Shown: piece by piece, positions 47,997 through 56,230 of the stretch
Numbering within the stretch: the first letter of the stretch is position 1
Layout: every line of letters begins with the position of its first letter
Source of the DNA: Rhodanobacter thiooxydans
GTDB taxonomy: Bacteria > Pseudomonadota > Gammaproteobacteria > Xanthomonadales > Rhodanobacteraceae
Length of the DNA: 64,000 nt
Reading direction: 5' to 3'
Assembly: GCF_021545845.1 (NCBI RefSeq)
Contig: NZ_CP088923.1
Location: 3,348,001 to 3,412,000, forward strand
Program-made: the position numbers and the translations under genes
Notes under the pieces: model-generated
The model's input: only the letters and a program-made list of their open reading frames with translations
Databases searched by the model: none
Told to the model about the DNA's origin: nothing

Positions 47997-49553
47997 ATGA
48001 CTTTTTCCGCCTCGCTTCGCCACCTGGCCCTGGGCCTTTGTGCGACCGCCCTGCTGGTTACCGCTACGGCCAACGCGGCACCGCCCGCTACGGCCGCCGT
48101 CAAACTGAATGTCGACGCCAGCGCGCAAGGCACGCCGTTCCCGCATTTCTGGGAACACACGCTCGGCTCCGGCCGCGCCGCGCTGGCGCTGCGTGACGAC
48201 TACCGCAAGGACTTGGACGCCGTGCACCAGGCCACCGGCGTCGGCTACATCCGCTTCCACGGCATCCTCGACCACGACGTGGGGCTGATCCAGCGCGACG
48301 CACAGGGCAAGATTTCCTACAACTTTTCCTACATCGACCAGATCTACGACGGCCTGCTCGAACGCGGCTTCAAGCCGTTCGTGGAACTGGGCTTCATGCC
48401 GCCGGAGCTGACTTCCGACCCCACCGCGCTGCACCCGTTCTGGTACCACCCGAACGTCGCGCCACCGAAGGACTATGCCGAGTGGGACGCGATGATCGGC
48501 GCGCTGGCGAAGCACATGGTCGAGCGCTACGGCATCGACGAGGTGGCCAGCTGGTACTTCGAGGTGTGGAACGAGCCGAACATCGGCTTCTGGACCGGCA
48601 AGCCGGCGCAGGAAAGCTATTTCAAACTGTATGACCACACCGTGCGCGCGCTGAAGGCGGTCAGCCCACGCCTGCGCGTGGGCGGCCCATCCTCCGCGCA
48701 GGCGGCGTGGACCACCGATTTCCTCGCCCACACGCACAAGAACAACGTACCGGTCGATTTCGTCAGCAGCCACGTCTACGGTGACGACACCGCCGGCAAC
48801 GTGTTCCACAGCGACGAGAAGATCCCGCGCGCCGACATGGTCTGCCGCGCGGTGGACAAGGTGCACAAGGAAATCGCCGCCTCGCCCTACCCGCACATGC
48901 CGCTGATCTTCAGCGAGTACAACGCCAGCTACGCCAACCTGCCCAACGTCACCGACACCGTGTTCATGGGGCCGTGGCTGGCCAACACCATCCGCCAGTG
49001 CGCGGGCAAGGTCGAGACGATGAGCTACTGGTCGTTCTCCGACGTGTTCGAGGAACAGGGCATCGTGCGCAACCCGTTCTACGGCGGTTTCGGTCTGATC
49101 GCCGCCAACCGCATCGCCAAGCCCGCGTTCAACGCGTTCGCGATCCTGCACAAGCTGGGCGACCGGCAGCTGGCGACGAAGTCGGACTCCGCCCTGATCA
49201 CCCGGCGCGACGACGGCACGCTGGTGATCGCGCTGTGGAACTACGCCCCCCCGGTCGGCGATACCGCCAGCTACACGCCGGGCAAACCCGTCGGTGCGCC
49301 GAAGCGCTTCGATGTTGTCGTGAAGCAGCTGCCCGCCGCGGCCCGCGCCACCGTCTGGCGCGTGGACGAAACCCATGGCAACGCCGTCGCCGCATTCGAC
49401 CGCATGGGTCGCCCCGACTTCCCCAGCCGCGCGCAGATCACCGAGCTGCGTGAAGCCGGCAAGCTGGCGGCGCCAGAGTCGGTGGACGTGCGCAGTGGCA
49501 AGTTCACGATCGACGTGCCGGTGCAGGGACTGGTGGTGGTGGAGTTGCGCTGA
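47997..49553 (+). CDS. GH39 beta-xylosidase-like glycoside hydrolase, secreted
   Basis: The 518-residue protein has a signal peptide (SLRHLALGLCATALLVTATANAA). The clan GH-A barrel holds the acid/base Glu in FEVWNEPNIGFW and the nucleophile Glu in IFSEYNASY. GYIRFHGILDHDVGLI and SSHVYGDDTAGNVF are typical of GH39 beta-xylosidases of xanthomonads and Caulobacter. A C-terminal beta-domain follows. Xylo-oligosaccharides are the likely substrate, which sets it apart from the alpha-glucan enzymes around it. RBS CTGGAG upstream of ATG 47997. Confidence 0.9.
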   Translation: MTFSASLRHLALGLCATALLVTATANAAPPATAAVKLNVDASAQGTPFPHFWEHTLGSGRAALALRDDYRKDLDAVHQATGVGYIRFHGILDHDVGLIQRDAQGKISYNFSYIDQIYDGLLERGFKPFVELGFMPPELTSDPTALHPFWYHPNVAPPKDYAEWDAMIGALAKHMVERYGIDEVASWYFEVWNEPNIGFWTGKPAQESYFKLYDHTVRALKAVSPRLRVGGPSSAQAAWTTDFLAHTHKNNVPVDFVSSHVYGDDTAGNVFHSDEKIPRADMVCRAVDKVHKEIAASPYPHMPLIFSEYNASYANLPNVTDTVFMGPWLANTIRQCAGKVETMSYWSFSDVFEEQGIVRNPFYGGFGLIAANRIAKPAFNAFAILHKLGDRQLATKSDSALITRRDDGTLVIALWNYAPPVGDTASYTPGKPVGAPKRFDVVVKQLPAAARATVWRVDETHGNAVAAFDRMGRPDFPSRAQITELREAGKLAAPESVDVRSGKFTIDVPVQGLVVVELR

Positions 49554-49570
49554 GGCGCTTGCACACCACT

Positions 49571-49639
49571 CCGTAGGGCGGGCACCGCCCGCCGCCCCCG
49601 GCCTCGGCCAAAAGCTGGCGGGCGGTGCCCGCCCTACGG
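49571..49639. repeat. REP-like hairpin (CCGTAGGGCGGGCACCGCC type)
   Basis: CCGTAGGGCGGGCACCGCC (start 49571) is mirrored perfectly at 49617-49639 by the complement ending GCCCTACGG. Arms are 23 bp and the loop about 23 bp. A second type of intergenic hairpin, distinct from the GTAGGAGC elements, placed just after the GH39 stop. Confidence 0.75.
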
Positions 49640-49683
49640 AACGGCGCTGGTGGTGTCGGGGTCGACACCCGCCCGTTCGCCCA

Positions 49684-49697
49684 TGAATACGTATGCA
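49684..49697 (+). promoter_or_regulatory. Putative LacI-family operator, copy 3
   Basis: TGAATACGTATGCA, identical to the site before the TonB receptor. It lies 171 bp before the glycosidase start (124 bp before the leader ORF), and should bring this gene and the MFS transporter into the same regulon. Confidence 0.65.
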
Positions 49698-49807
49698 TGG
49701 GCTGGTTGCTGCAGTGCGACGCTATCTACCATGCGGTGACAACCACTGTGCCGGCGCGCCACCCGCGGGCCGCGCGCTGGCACGACACCACAGTTGCAGG
49801 AGGGGCC

Positions 49808-49861
49808 ATGCCGACCGGGCACATCATCCAGCGCGGGCCGCACGCGGCACGCGCATGTTGA
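49808..49861 (+). CDS. Possible 17-codon leader ORF or frameshifted start of the glycosidase
   Basis: A strong AGGAGGGG lies directly before ATG 49808. The short frame encodes MPTGHIIQRGPHAARAC and its TGA (49859-49861) overlaps the next gene's ATGTTGAG. Either a translationally coupled leader peptide, or the true N-terminus separated from the glycosidase frame by a one-base indel. In the latter case its Arg/His residues would supply the positive n-region that the downstream signal peptide lacks. Confidence 0.4.
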   Translation: MPTGHIIQRGPHAARAC

Positions 49862-52065
49862 GCATCCTCGCGGCGGCCATGCTGGCCGCCTCCGCCTCTG
49901 CCACCGCGCCGGCCTGGCACGACGGGCTGGACTGGCACGGCGTGCACGTCGCCATCAGCCGCGATGCGCAGCAGAACTACACGCTGGCCTGGCCCTACGG
50001 CCAGCGCGTGATCGCGGCGCAGCCGCTGCGCACGGAAACCGCCAGCCTGCTGTTCGACGGCCTGTTCGCGATGGCGCAGGACGACCTCAAGCAGGATTCA
50101 GTCAGCGCGATCCGCGACGGCGCGTTCGACCACGGCCAACCCATTCCCTGCCAGTGCTTCGAGACCGGCCTGAAGTGGCCATACGTGTGGACGCGCGACC
50201 TGTCCTACGCGATCGACCTGGGCCTGTGGCGCTTCGACCCGACGCGCTCGCGCAACGGGCTGAAGTTCAAGCTGTCCGACGTGCGCGTCCCGTCCGCGCC
50301 GCAGGGCTTGTACGCGATGCAGGACACCGGCTCGGGCGGCAGCTGGCCGATCAGCACCGACCGCGTGGTGTGGTTTTTCGGCGCACGCCACCTGCTCGAC
50401 GACCAGGCCTTTGCCAGCGACGTGTACAAGGCGCTGGGCGATACGCTGGCGCAGGATCGGCAGTACGCATTCGACGCCGCGTTCGGCCTGTACCGCGGCG
50501 AGACCTCCTTCCTCGACTGGCGCGAGCAAACCTATCCGGCATGGACCGCGGATGAAGTGACCTTCATCGCGCAGTCCTACGCGCTGTCCACCAACGTGCT
50601 GCACTACCAGGCGCTGCAGCTGGCCGCGAGCCTGGCCGACACCCACCACGACGCGAAAGCCGCCGCCGGCTACCGCACCCGCGCGGCGGCGCTGAAGGCG
50701 GCGATCAATGCGCACTTCTGGCGCGCCGACCGCGGCATGTACATGAGCTACATCGGCGGCGACGGCACGCCGTACGACAGCTACGACCTGCTCGGCATCG
50801 CGCTGGCGGTCGACAGCGGCGTGGCCGACGGCGAACGCGCCCGCCAGACGCTGGCGAACTATCCCGCGTGGCCGGCGGGCAGCCCGGTGATCTGGCCGGA
50901 GCGCAGCGACCAGCCGGTCTACCACAACCGCGCGATCTGGCCGTTCGTCAGCGCCTACGCGCTGCGCGCCGCGCGCAAGACGGAACAACCTGCACGCATC
51001 GCGCACGAGATCGAGTCGGTGCTGCGCGGCGCCGCGCTGTACGGCTCCAACATGGAGAACTACGAGCTGCTGACCCAGGGCCAGCACGTGGACGAAGGCA
51101 AGCTCAGCGGCCCGGTGGTGAATTCGCCGCGCCAGCTGTGGTCGGTGGCGGCGGCGCTGGCAGTGGTCACCGAAGGCGTGTTCGGCCTGAACGAGGACGG
51201 CAGCGTTGAGCCGAAGCTGCCGACCGCGCTGGTGCCAATGCTGTTCGGCCAGCGCCGCACGATCACGCTCGACCTGCGCAACCGGCAGATCACCCTGCAG
51301 TTGCCGGGGAAGGTCACCGGCAACCTGCTCGTCGCCGACCGCACCCGCACGCAGGGCACGGCGACCACGGTGACGCTGAAGGCGGTGCAGGTGCCCGACG
51401 CGCCGCTACGCACCGACGCACCGCTGTACGCGCCGATCACCCCTGCCGCGCCGCGGGTACACGCCGACGGCGGCGGCTGGCAGGTCAGCACGGACGGCAA
51501 GATGCGGCTCTATCTCAACGGCCGCGTGCACGGTGACATCGACAGCAGTACCCGCCTCGCTCCGCAGCCGGACCTGGCCTGCCTCAGCACCACGCGGGTG
51601 GATGTGTACGGGCTGGAGTCGCTGCACAGCCCCGACACCTGCGTGGGCGAAACGGCGAAGGTCAACGGCAGCTGGCCGCGCACGTGGACCGCACCGGCCA
51701 GCGGCCGCTACCGCGTCGCGCTCGACTACGCCAACGATCACGGCCCGATCAACACCGGCGTAACCGCCGCGGTGAAGATGCTAGATGTCCGCTGCGACGG
51801 CAGCGACCCGCAGCGCCTGCCGATCGTGATGCCGCACAGCGTGCGCGCACAGCAGTCCACCTGGGCCAGCTTCACCGCGAAGGCCGGCAGCACCTGCCGC
51901 TTCGCCCTCGACGACGGATTCAACATGAGCTACCTCGCACACTTCGCCCATTACACTGCCGACAATGGCAGCGGCGGCAACGGCGGCAGCAGCGGCCCGT
52001 TGAACCAGGCCGAGGTGCATGACCTGCTGATCGCCCCGCTCGCCGCCGGCCGGGGCGCCCCGTGA
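49855..52065 (+). CDS. Secreted six-hairpin (MGH1-like/GH63-type) glycosidase
   Basis: The 736-residue protein opens MLSILAAAMLAASASATA, a hydrophobic but uncharged signal sequence. The alpha/alpha-barrel catalytic part has GLKWPYVWTRDLSYAIDLGL, STDRVVWFFGARHLL, FLDWREQTYPAWTADEVTFIAQSYALSTN and a late EGVFGL; Asp/Glu in WTRD and DWREQ are candidate catalytic residues. A C-terminal beta-domain ends with a Gly/Ser-rich stretch (NGSGGNGGSSG). The family acts on alpha-glucosides or mannosides. It is coupled to the MFS transporter (GTGA overlap). No own RBS is evident; see the leader ORF. Confidence 0.8.
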   Translation: MLSILAAAMLAASASATAPAWHDGLDWHGVHVAISRDAQQNYTLAWPYGQRVIAAQPLRTETASLLFDGLFAMAQDDLKQDSVSAIRDGAFDHGQPIPCQCFETGLKWPYVWTRDLSYAIDLGLWRFDPTRSRNGLKFKLSDVRVPSAPQGLYAMQDTGSGGSWPISTDRVVWFFGARHLLDDQAFASDVYKALGDTLAQDRQYAFDAAFGLYRGETSFLDWREQTYPAWTADEVTFIAQSYALSTNVLHYQALQLAASLADTHHDAKAAAGYRTRAAALKAAINAHFWRADRGMYMSYIGGDGTPYDSYDLLGIALAVDSGVADGERARQTLANYPAWPAGSPVIWPERSDQPVYHNRAIWPFVSAYALRAARKTEQPARIAHEIESVLRGAALYGSNMENYELLTQGQHVDEGKLSGPVVNSPRQLWSVAAALAVVTEGVFGLNEDGSVEPKLPTALVPMLFGQRRTITLDLRNRQITLQLPGKVTGNLLVADRTRTQGTATTVTLKAVQVPDAPLRTDAPLYAPITPAAPRVHADGGGWQVSTDGKMRLYLNGRVHGDIDSSTRLAPQPDLACLSTTRVDVYGLESLHSPDTCVGETAKVNGSWPRTWTAPASGRYRVALDYANDHGPINTGVTAAVKMLDVRCDGSDPQRLPIVMPHSVRAQQSTWASFTAKAGSTCRFALDDGFNMSYLAHFAHYTADNGSGGNGGSSGPLNQAEVHDLLIAPLAAGRGAP

Positions 52066-53555
52066 AGGACGGCAAGGTCTCACGCGCCAAACCCGAGCTG
52101 TCGTTCTGGCAGATCTGGAACATGTGCTTCGGCTTCCTCGGCATCCAGTTCGGCTTCGCGCTGCAGAACGCCAACGTCAGCCGGATCTTCCAGACGCTGG
52201 GCGCGAACGTGGACCAGATCCCGCTGCTGTGGATCGCCGCACCGTTCACCGGGCTGATCGTGCAGCCGCTCATCGGCTATTTCTCCGACCGCACCTGGAA
52301 CCGCTTCGGCCGGCGCCGGCCGTACTTCTTCGCCGGCGCGGTGCTGGCCACGCTGGCGCTGCTGGCGATGCCGAACTCGCCCACGCTGTGGATCGCCGCG
52401 GGTCTGCTGTGGATCATGGATGCCTCGTTCAATGTGTCGATGGAGCCGTTCCGCGCCTTCGTCGGCGACCAGCTGCCGCCGAGGCAGCGCCCGCTGGGCT
52501 ACGCGATGCAGAGTGTTTTCATCGGCGTGGGCGCAGTGGTCGCCTCGTTCCTACCCTACGTGCTCACCCACTTCGGCGTAGCCAACACGGCGCCGGCCGG
52601 CGAAGTGCCGCACTCGGTGAAGTACGCCTTCTACGCCGGCGCGTTCGTGCTGCTGGCGGCGATGCTGTGGACCATCCTCAGCACCCGCGAGTACCCGCCG
52701 GAGCAGCTGGAGTCGTTCTCCGACAACCGCATCGAGGAGGCGCCCGGCAGCGTGGCCGGCGCGTGGAAGATCGGCGCGCTGCTGCTGCTGCTGGGGCTGG
52801 TGCTGCTGGGCCTGATCCGGCGTTTCGCGCTGGAGCAGGAGCTGTACCTGCTGGCCGGCGGCCTGGCCGGTTTCGGCGCGCTGTTCGTGTGGCTCAGCCG
52901 CACCCGCAGCGACGGCCCGCTGCGCCACATCATGGGCGACCTGCACGGCATGCCGCTGCCGATGCGCCGGCTGAACTGGGTGCAGTTCTTCTCGTGGTTC
53001 GCGATGTTCGCCATGTGGATCAACACCACCTCGGCGGTGTCGCAGACGTTCTACGGCTCCAGCGACACCACCTCGGTCGCCTACAACGAGGGCGCCAACT
53101 GGGCCGGCGTGCTGATGGGCACCTACAACGGCGTGGGCGTGTTGGCGGCGATCCTGATTCCGCTGCTGGTGCGCGCCTGCGGGCTGCGCTGGAGCCACCT
53201 GATCAATCTGTGGCTGGGCGGGCTGGGCCTGCTGTCGTTCCTGGTCATCCGCGACCCACACTGGCTGATCGTCTCGATGGTGGGCGTGGGCTTCGCCTGG
53301 GCCTCGATCCTCTCACTACCCTACGCGATGCTGTCGGACAACCTGCCCGCGGCGAAGATGGGCGTGTACATGGGCATCTTCAATTTCTTCATCGTGATCC
53401 CGCAGCTGCTCGCCGCCAGCGTGCTGGGCGTGCTGCTGAAACTGTTCTTCCACAGCCAGCCGATCTGGGCGCTGGGCCTGGGCGGCGTAAGCCTGCTGGT
53501 CGCCGGCCTGTGCACGCTGCGCGTACCCGAACCCACCGCCCCCTCATCACCGTAG
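52062..53555 (+). CDS. MFS sugar transporter (GPH/SUC-like maltose permease)
   Basis: The 497-residue inner-membrane protein has 12 TM helices. The N-terminus ELSFWQIWNMCFGFLGIQFGFALQNANVSRIFQTLGANVDQIPLLWIAAPFTGLIVQPLIGYFSDRTWNRFGRRRPYF includes the MFS loop 2-3 signature GYFSDRTWNRFGRRRP. This type occurs in alpha-glucan utilisation loci next to TonB receptors and is the likely proton-coupled maltose or maltodextrin carrier. GTG start overlaps the glycosidase stop, and a REP hairpin follows the stop. Confidence 0.92.
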   Translation: MKDGKVSRAKPELSFWQIWNMCFGFLGIQFGFALQNANVSRIFQTLGANVDQIPLLWIAAPFTGLIVQPLIGYFSDRTWNRFGRRRPYFFAGAVLATLALLAMPNSPTLWIAAGLLWIMDASFNVSMEPFRAFVGDQLPPRQRPLGYAMQSVFIGVGAVVASFLPYVLTHFGVANTAPAGEVPHSVKYAFYAGAFVLLAAMLWTILSTREYPPEQLESFSDNRIEEAPGSVAGAWKIGALLLLLGLVLLGLIRRFALEQELYLLAGGLAGFGALFVWLSRTRSDGPLRHIMGDLHGMPLPMRRLNWVQFFSWFAMFAMWINTTSAVSQTFYGSSDTTSVAYNEGANWAGVLMGTYNGVGVLAAILIPLLVRACGLRWSHLINLWLGGLGLLSFLVIRDPHWLIVSMVGVGFAWASILSLPYAMLSDNLPAAKMGVYMGIFNFFIVIPQLLAASVLGVLLKLFFHSQPIWALGLGGVSLLVAGLCTLRVPEPTAPSSP

Positions 53556-53668
53556 GAGCCCGCTCGCGGGCACTGCTTTTGCTTTTGCGAATCCCGAATC
53601 CCGGCTTTCAACAGACGAACGTCTGGTCATCCCTGCTCCAAGAGCATCGCCCGCGGGCGGGCTCCTAC
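53552..53668. repeat. REP hairpin pair (GTAGGAGCCCGC type)
   Basis: GTAGGAGCCCGCTCGCGGGC (start 53552) and GAGCATCGCCCGCGGGCGGG plus CTCCTAC (end 53668) form an inverted pair around a roughly 70-bp loop. The loop contains CAGACGAACGTCTG (53612-53625), a small inverted repeat. Same family as 45670-45746. Lies between the transporter and the following amylase gene. Confidence 0.75.
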
Positions 53669-53710
53669 CTTCAAACGTGCGTGTCGCGGACACGTACTGA
53701 ACGGGAAAAC

Positions 53711-55390
53711 ATGATGGCAAAGAACCTCATTACGGGTCTGGCACTGGCCATGGTCGCGGGCCTGGCCCAGGCGGCCACTCCAGCCGAGTTCGTCGGCACC
53801 GACGCGCCGTTCGCGTCCAACGCGATCTACTTCGTGATGACCGACCGCTTCGTCAACGGCGATCCGTCGAACGACCACCGCGACCAGGGCGGCGCGCATC
53901 GCACCTTCGACGTCCCGGTTGCTGGCGCGCCCAAGGGCGAGAGCGCGAACATCGGCTACCTCGGCGGCGACTTCAAGGGCGTGCTGGACAACGCCGGCTA
54001 CATCCGCGGCATGGGCTTCGGCGCGGTGTGGATCACCCCGATCGTGGACAACCCCGACGAGGCATTCACCGGCGGCGACCCGGTGAGCTGGGGCTCGAAG
54101 TTCACCGACCGCGGCAAGACCGGCTTCCACGGCTACTGGGGCGTCAACTTCTACAAGCTCGACGAGCACCTGCCCAGCAAGGGCCTCGACTTCCGCCAGT
54201 TCACCGCGAAGATGCACTCGGCCGGGCTCAAGGTGGTGCAGGACATCGTGGTCAACCACGGCTCGCCCGCCTTCAGCATGCCGGTGCGCCAACCGCAGTA
54301 CGGCCAGATCTTCGACAAGAACGGCAAGCTCGTTGCCGACCAGCAGAACCTGCCGCCGTACCAGCTGGACCCGGTACGCAACCCGCTGCACCGCTTCTAC
54401 CACGCCTACGACGACCTGGTGCAGCTGTCCAACAACGACGACCAGAGCCCGGCCGTGCTCGACTACTTCGTGGGCGCCTACGAGCAGTGGATCGGCGAGG
54501 GCGCCGATGCCTTCCGCATCGACACCATCAGCCACATGTCCACCGCATTCTGGAAGCAGTTCAGCGCGCGCATCCGCGCGAAGCACCCCGGTTTCTTCAT
54601 GTTCGGCGAGGCGTTCGACTACAGCCCCGACAACATCGGCCAGTACACCTGGCCTTCGAGCGGCGCCATCAGCGTGCTCGACTTCCCGCTGCGCGGTCGC
54701 ATCGCCGAGGTGTTCGAGCGCCCCGGCAGCGACTACGCCCACCTGCTCGACCGCCTTTACCTGACCAACGGCCCGTACCAGAACCCGTACGAACTGGTCA
54801 CCTTCTACGACAACCACGACATGGCGCGGCTGAAGACGGACGACGCCGGCTTCATCGACGCCAACAACTGGCTGTTCACCGCGCGCGGCATCCCGGCGAT
54901 CTACTACGGCTCCGAGACCGGCTTCGAACGTGGCAAGGCCGAGCACGAAGGCAACCGCAACTACTACGGCCAGCAGCGCATCGACAACGCCGCGAAAAGT
55001 CCGGTCTACCGCCAGCTCAAGCGCATCGCCTTGCTGCGCGAAAGCACCCCCGCCATGCAACGCGGCCTAATGTTGCCGCTGCGCTTCGCCGGCAACCAGG
55101 CCGCGTTCTACCGCGTGTACCAGAAGGGCGATACGCACCAGATCGCGCTGGTGCTGCTCAACAAGGGCGATGCCGTCGCATCATTCGACATCAGCGACTA
55201 CCTGCAGCCCGGCCGCTGGCAGCCGGCGCTCGGCGGCAGTGCAATTGACGTGGCCGAGCACGGCCGCCTGCGCGCCCGCGTGCCGGCACACGATGTGCAG
55301 GTCTACCTGCTCGACGCCGCGGCGACCCACCCCGAGCTGGTCGCCGAGCTCACCCGGCTGATGGAAGAACGCGGGCACCCGGTGCACTGA
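53711..55390 (+). CDS. Secreted GH13 alpha-amylase-family enzyme
   Basis: The 559-residue protein has a signal peptide (MMAKNLITGLALAMVAGLAQAA). The GH13 motifs are complete: DIVVNHGSP, AFRIDTISHM (nucleophile Asp), FMFGEAFDYS (acid/base Glu) and FYDNHDMARL. An N-terminal NAIYFVMTDRFVNGDPSNDHRDQGG segment resembles the calcium site of CGTase/GH13_19-like amylases. It is probably periplasmic, acting on long dextrins or starch. ATG 53711 with GGGAA upstream. It closes the maltodextrin block. Confidence 0.9.
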   Translation: MMAKNLITGLALAMVAGLAQAATPAEFVGTDAPFASNAIYFVMTDRFVNGDPSNDHRDQGGAHRTFDVPVAGAPKGESANIGYLGGDFKGVLDNAGYIRGMGFGAVWITPIVDNPDEAFTGGDPVSWGSKFTDRGKTGFHGYWGVNFYKLDEHLPSKGLDFRQFTAKMHSAGLKVVQDIVVNHGSPAFSMPVRQPQYGQIFDKNGKLVADQQNLPPYQLDPVRNPLHRFYHAYDDLVQLSNNDDQSPAVLDYFVGAYEQWIGEGADAFRIDTISHMSTAFWKQFSARIRAKHPGFFMFGEAFDYSPDNIGQYTWPSSGAISVLDFPLRGRIAEVFERPGSDYAHLLDRLYLTNGPYQNPYELVTFYDNHDMARLKTDDAGFIDANNWLFTARGIPAIYYGSETGFERGKAEHEGNRNYYGQQRIDNAAKSPVYRQLKRIALLRESTPAMQRGLMLPLRFAGNQAAFYRVYQKGDTHQIALVLLNKGDAVASFDISDYLQPGRWQPALGGSAIDVAEHGRLRARVPAHDVQVYLLDAAATHPELVAELTRLMEERGHPVH

Positions 55391-55513
55391 CGCGCCGGCG
55401 TCGCAACGGCGGGCGATCCGGCGCACACAGGCGCGCAGGCAACTTCACGTTTTGCTCGCGCCCGACTTGCCAGCATGCGCGAGGCGATCACGCACGATCG
55501 CCCGGGAGGCGTC

Positions 55514-56230
55514 ATGTCGAACCAGCCCCGCTCGCCATCGCGGCGAGGTTTCTTGCGACAGTCGCTGGCCATCGCCCCGGCGGTCGGCCTGCTCGGCACC
55601 TCCGCGTTCGCGCCGACGCAACATGCCACGGCGGCCGCGCAGCCAAGCGCCTATGCGCCGCGCTACTTCACCGCGCCGGAGTGGGAGTTCCTGCAGGCCG
55701 CGGTGGATCGGCTGATTCCCGCCAACGAGGACGGTCCCGGTGCGCTCGAAGCCGGCGTGCCCGAATTCATCGACCGCGAGATGGAGGCTGCCTACGGGCA
55801 CGGCGGCTTCTGGTACATGCAGGGGCCGTTCGTGCCCGACACGCCGTCCACGCTCGGCTACCAGCTGCGCTTCACGCCACGCGACCTCTACCGCACCGCC
55901 ATCGCCGCCATCGACGACTGGTGCAGGAAGCAGCACGACAAGGATTTTCCCGCGCTGGCCCCGGAGGTGCGCGACGAGGTGCTGCACCAACTGGAGAAGG
56001 GCGGCATCACGCTCGAGCAGGTGCCGGCGGCCACGTTCTTCGCGCAACTGCTGCAGAACACCAAGGAAGGCTACTTCGCCGACCCGATGTATGGCGGCAA
56101 CAGGCAGATGGGCGGCTGGAAGATGATCGGCTTCCCCGGTGCGCGTGCCGACTACGCCGACTGGATCGAGCAGCCGGGTAAGGTCTATCCGCTGGGCCCG
56201 GTGTCGATCCGCGGAGAGCGGCAGTCATGA
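55514..56230 (+). CDS. Gluconate 2-dehydrogenase subunit 3-like (Tat-exported)
   Basis: The 238-residue protein has a twin-arginine signal (SPSRRGFLRQSLAIAPAVGLL; residues about 8-30). A body typical of the gluconate_2-dh3 family follows (FTAPEWEFLQAAVDRLIPANEDGPGALEAGVPEFIDREM). The subunit is exported with, and probably carries, the GMC flavoprotein across the membrane. Start MSNQPR (55514) has GGGAGG upstream. First gene of a three-gene operon; its stop overlaps the next ATG. Confidence 0.9.
   Translation: MSNQPRSPSRRGFLRQSLAIAPAVGLLGTSAFAPTQHATAAAQPSAYAPRYFTAPEWEFLQAAVDRLIPANEDGPGALEAGVPEFIDREMEAAYGHGGFWYMQGPFVPDTPSTLGYQLRFTPRDLYRTAIAAIDDWCRKQHDKDFPALAPEVRDEVLHQLEKGGITLEQVPAATFFAQLLQNTKEGYFADPMYGGNRQMGGWKMIGFPGARADYADWIEQPGKVYPLGPVSIRGERQS

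Noticed and set aside
53612..53625. CAGACG-AA-CGTCTG as an operator for the last amylase
   Set aside because: It lies in the loop of a REP element and occurs only once in the window. No basis to prefer a regulatory role.
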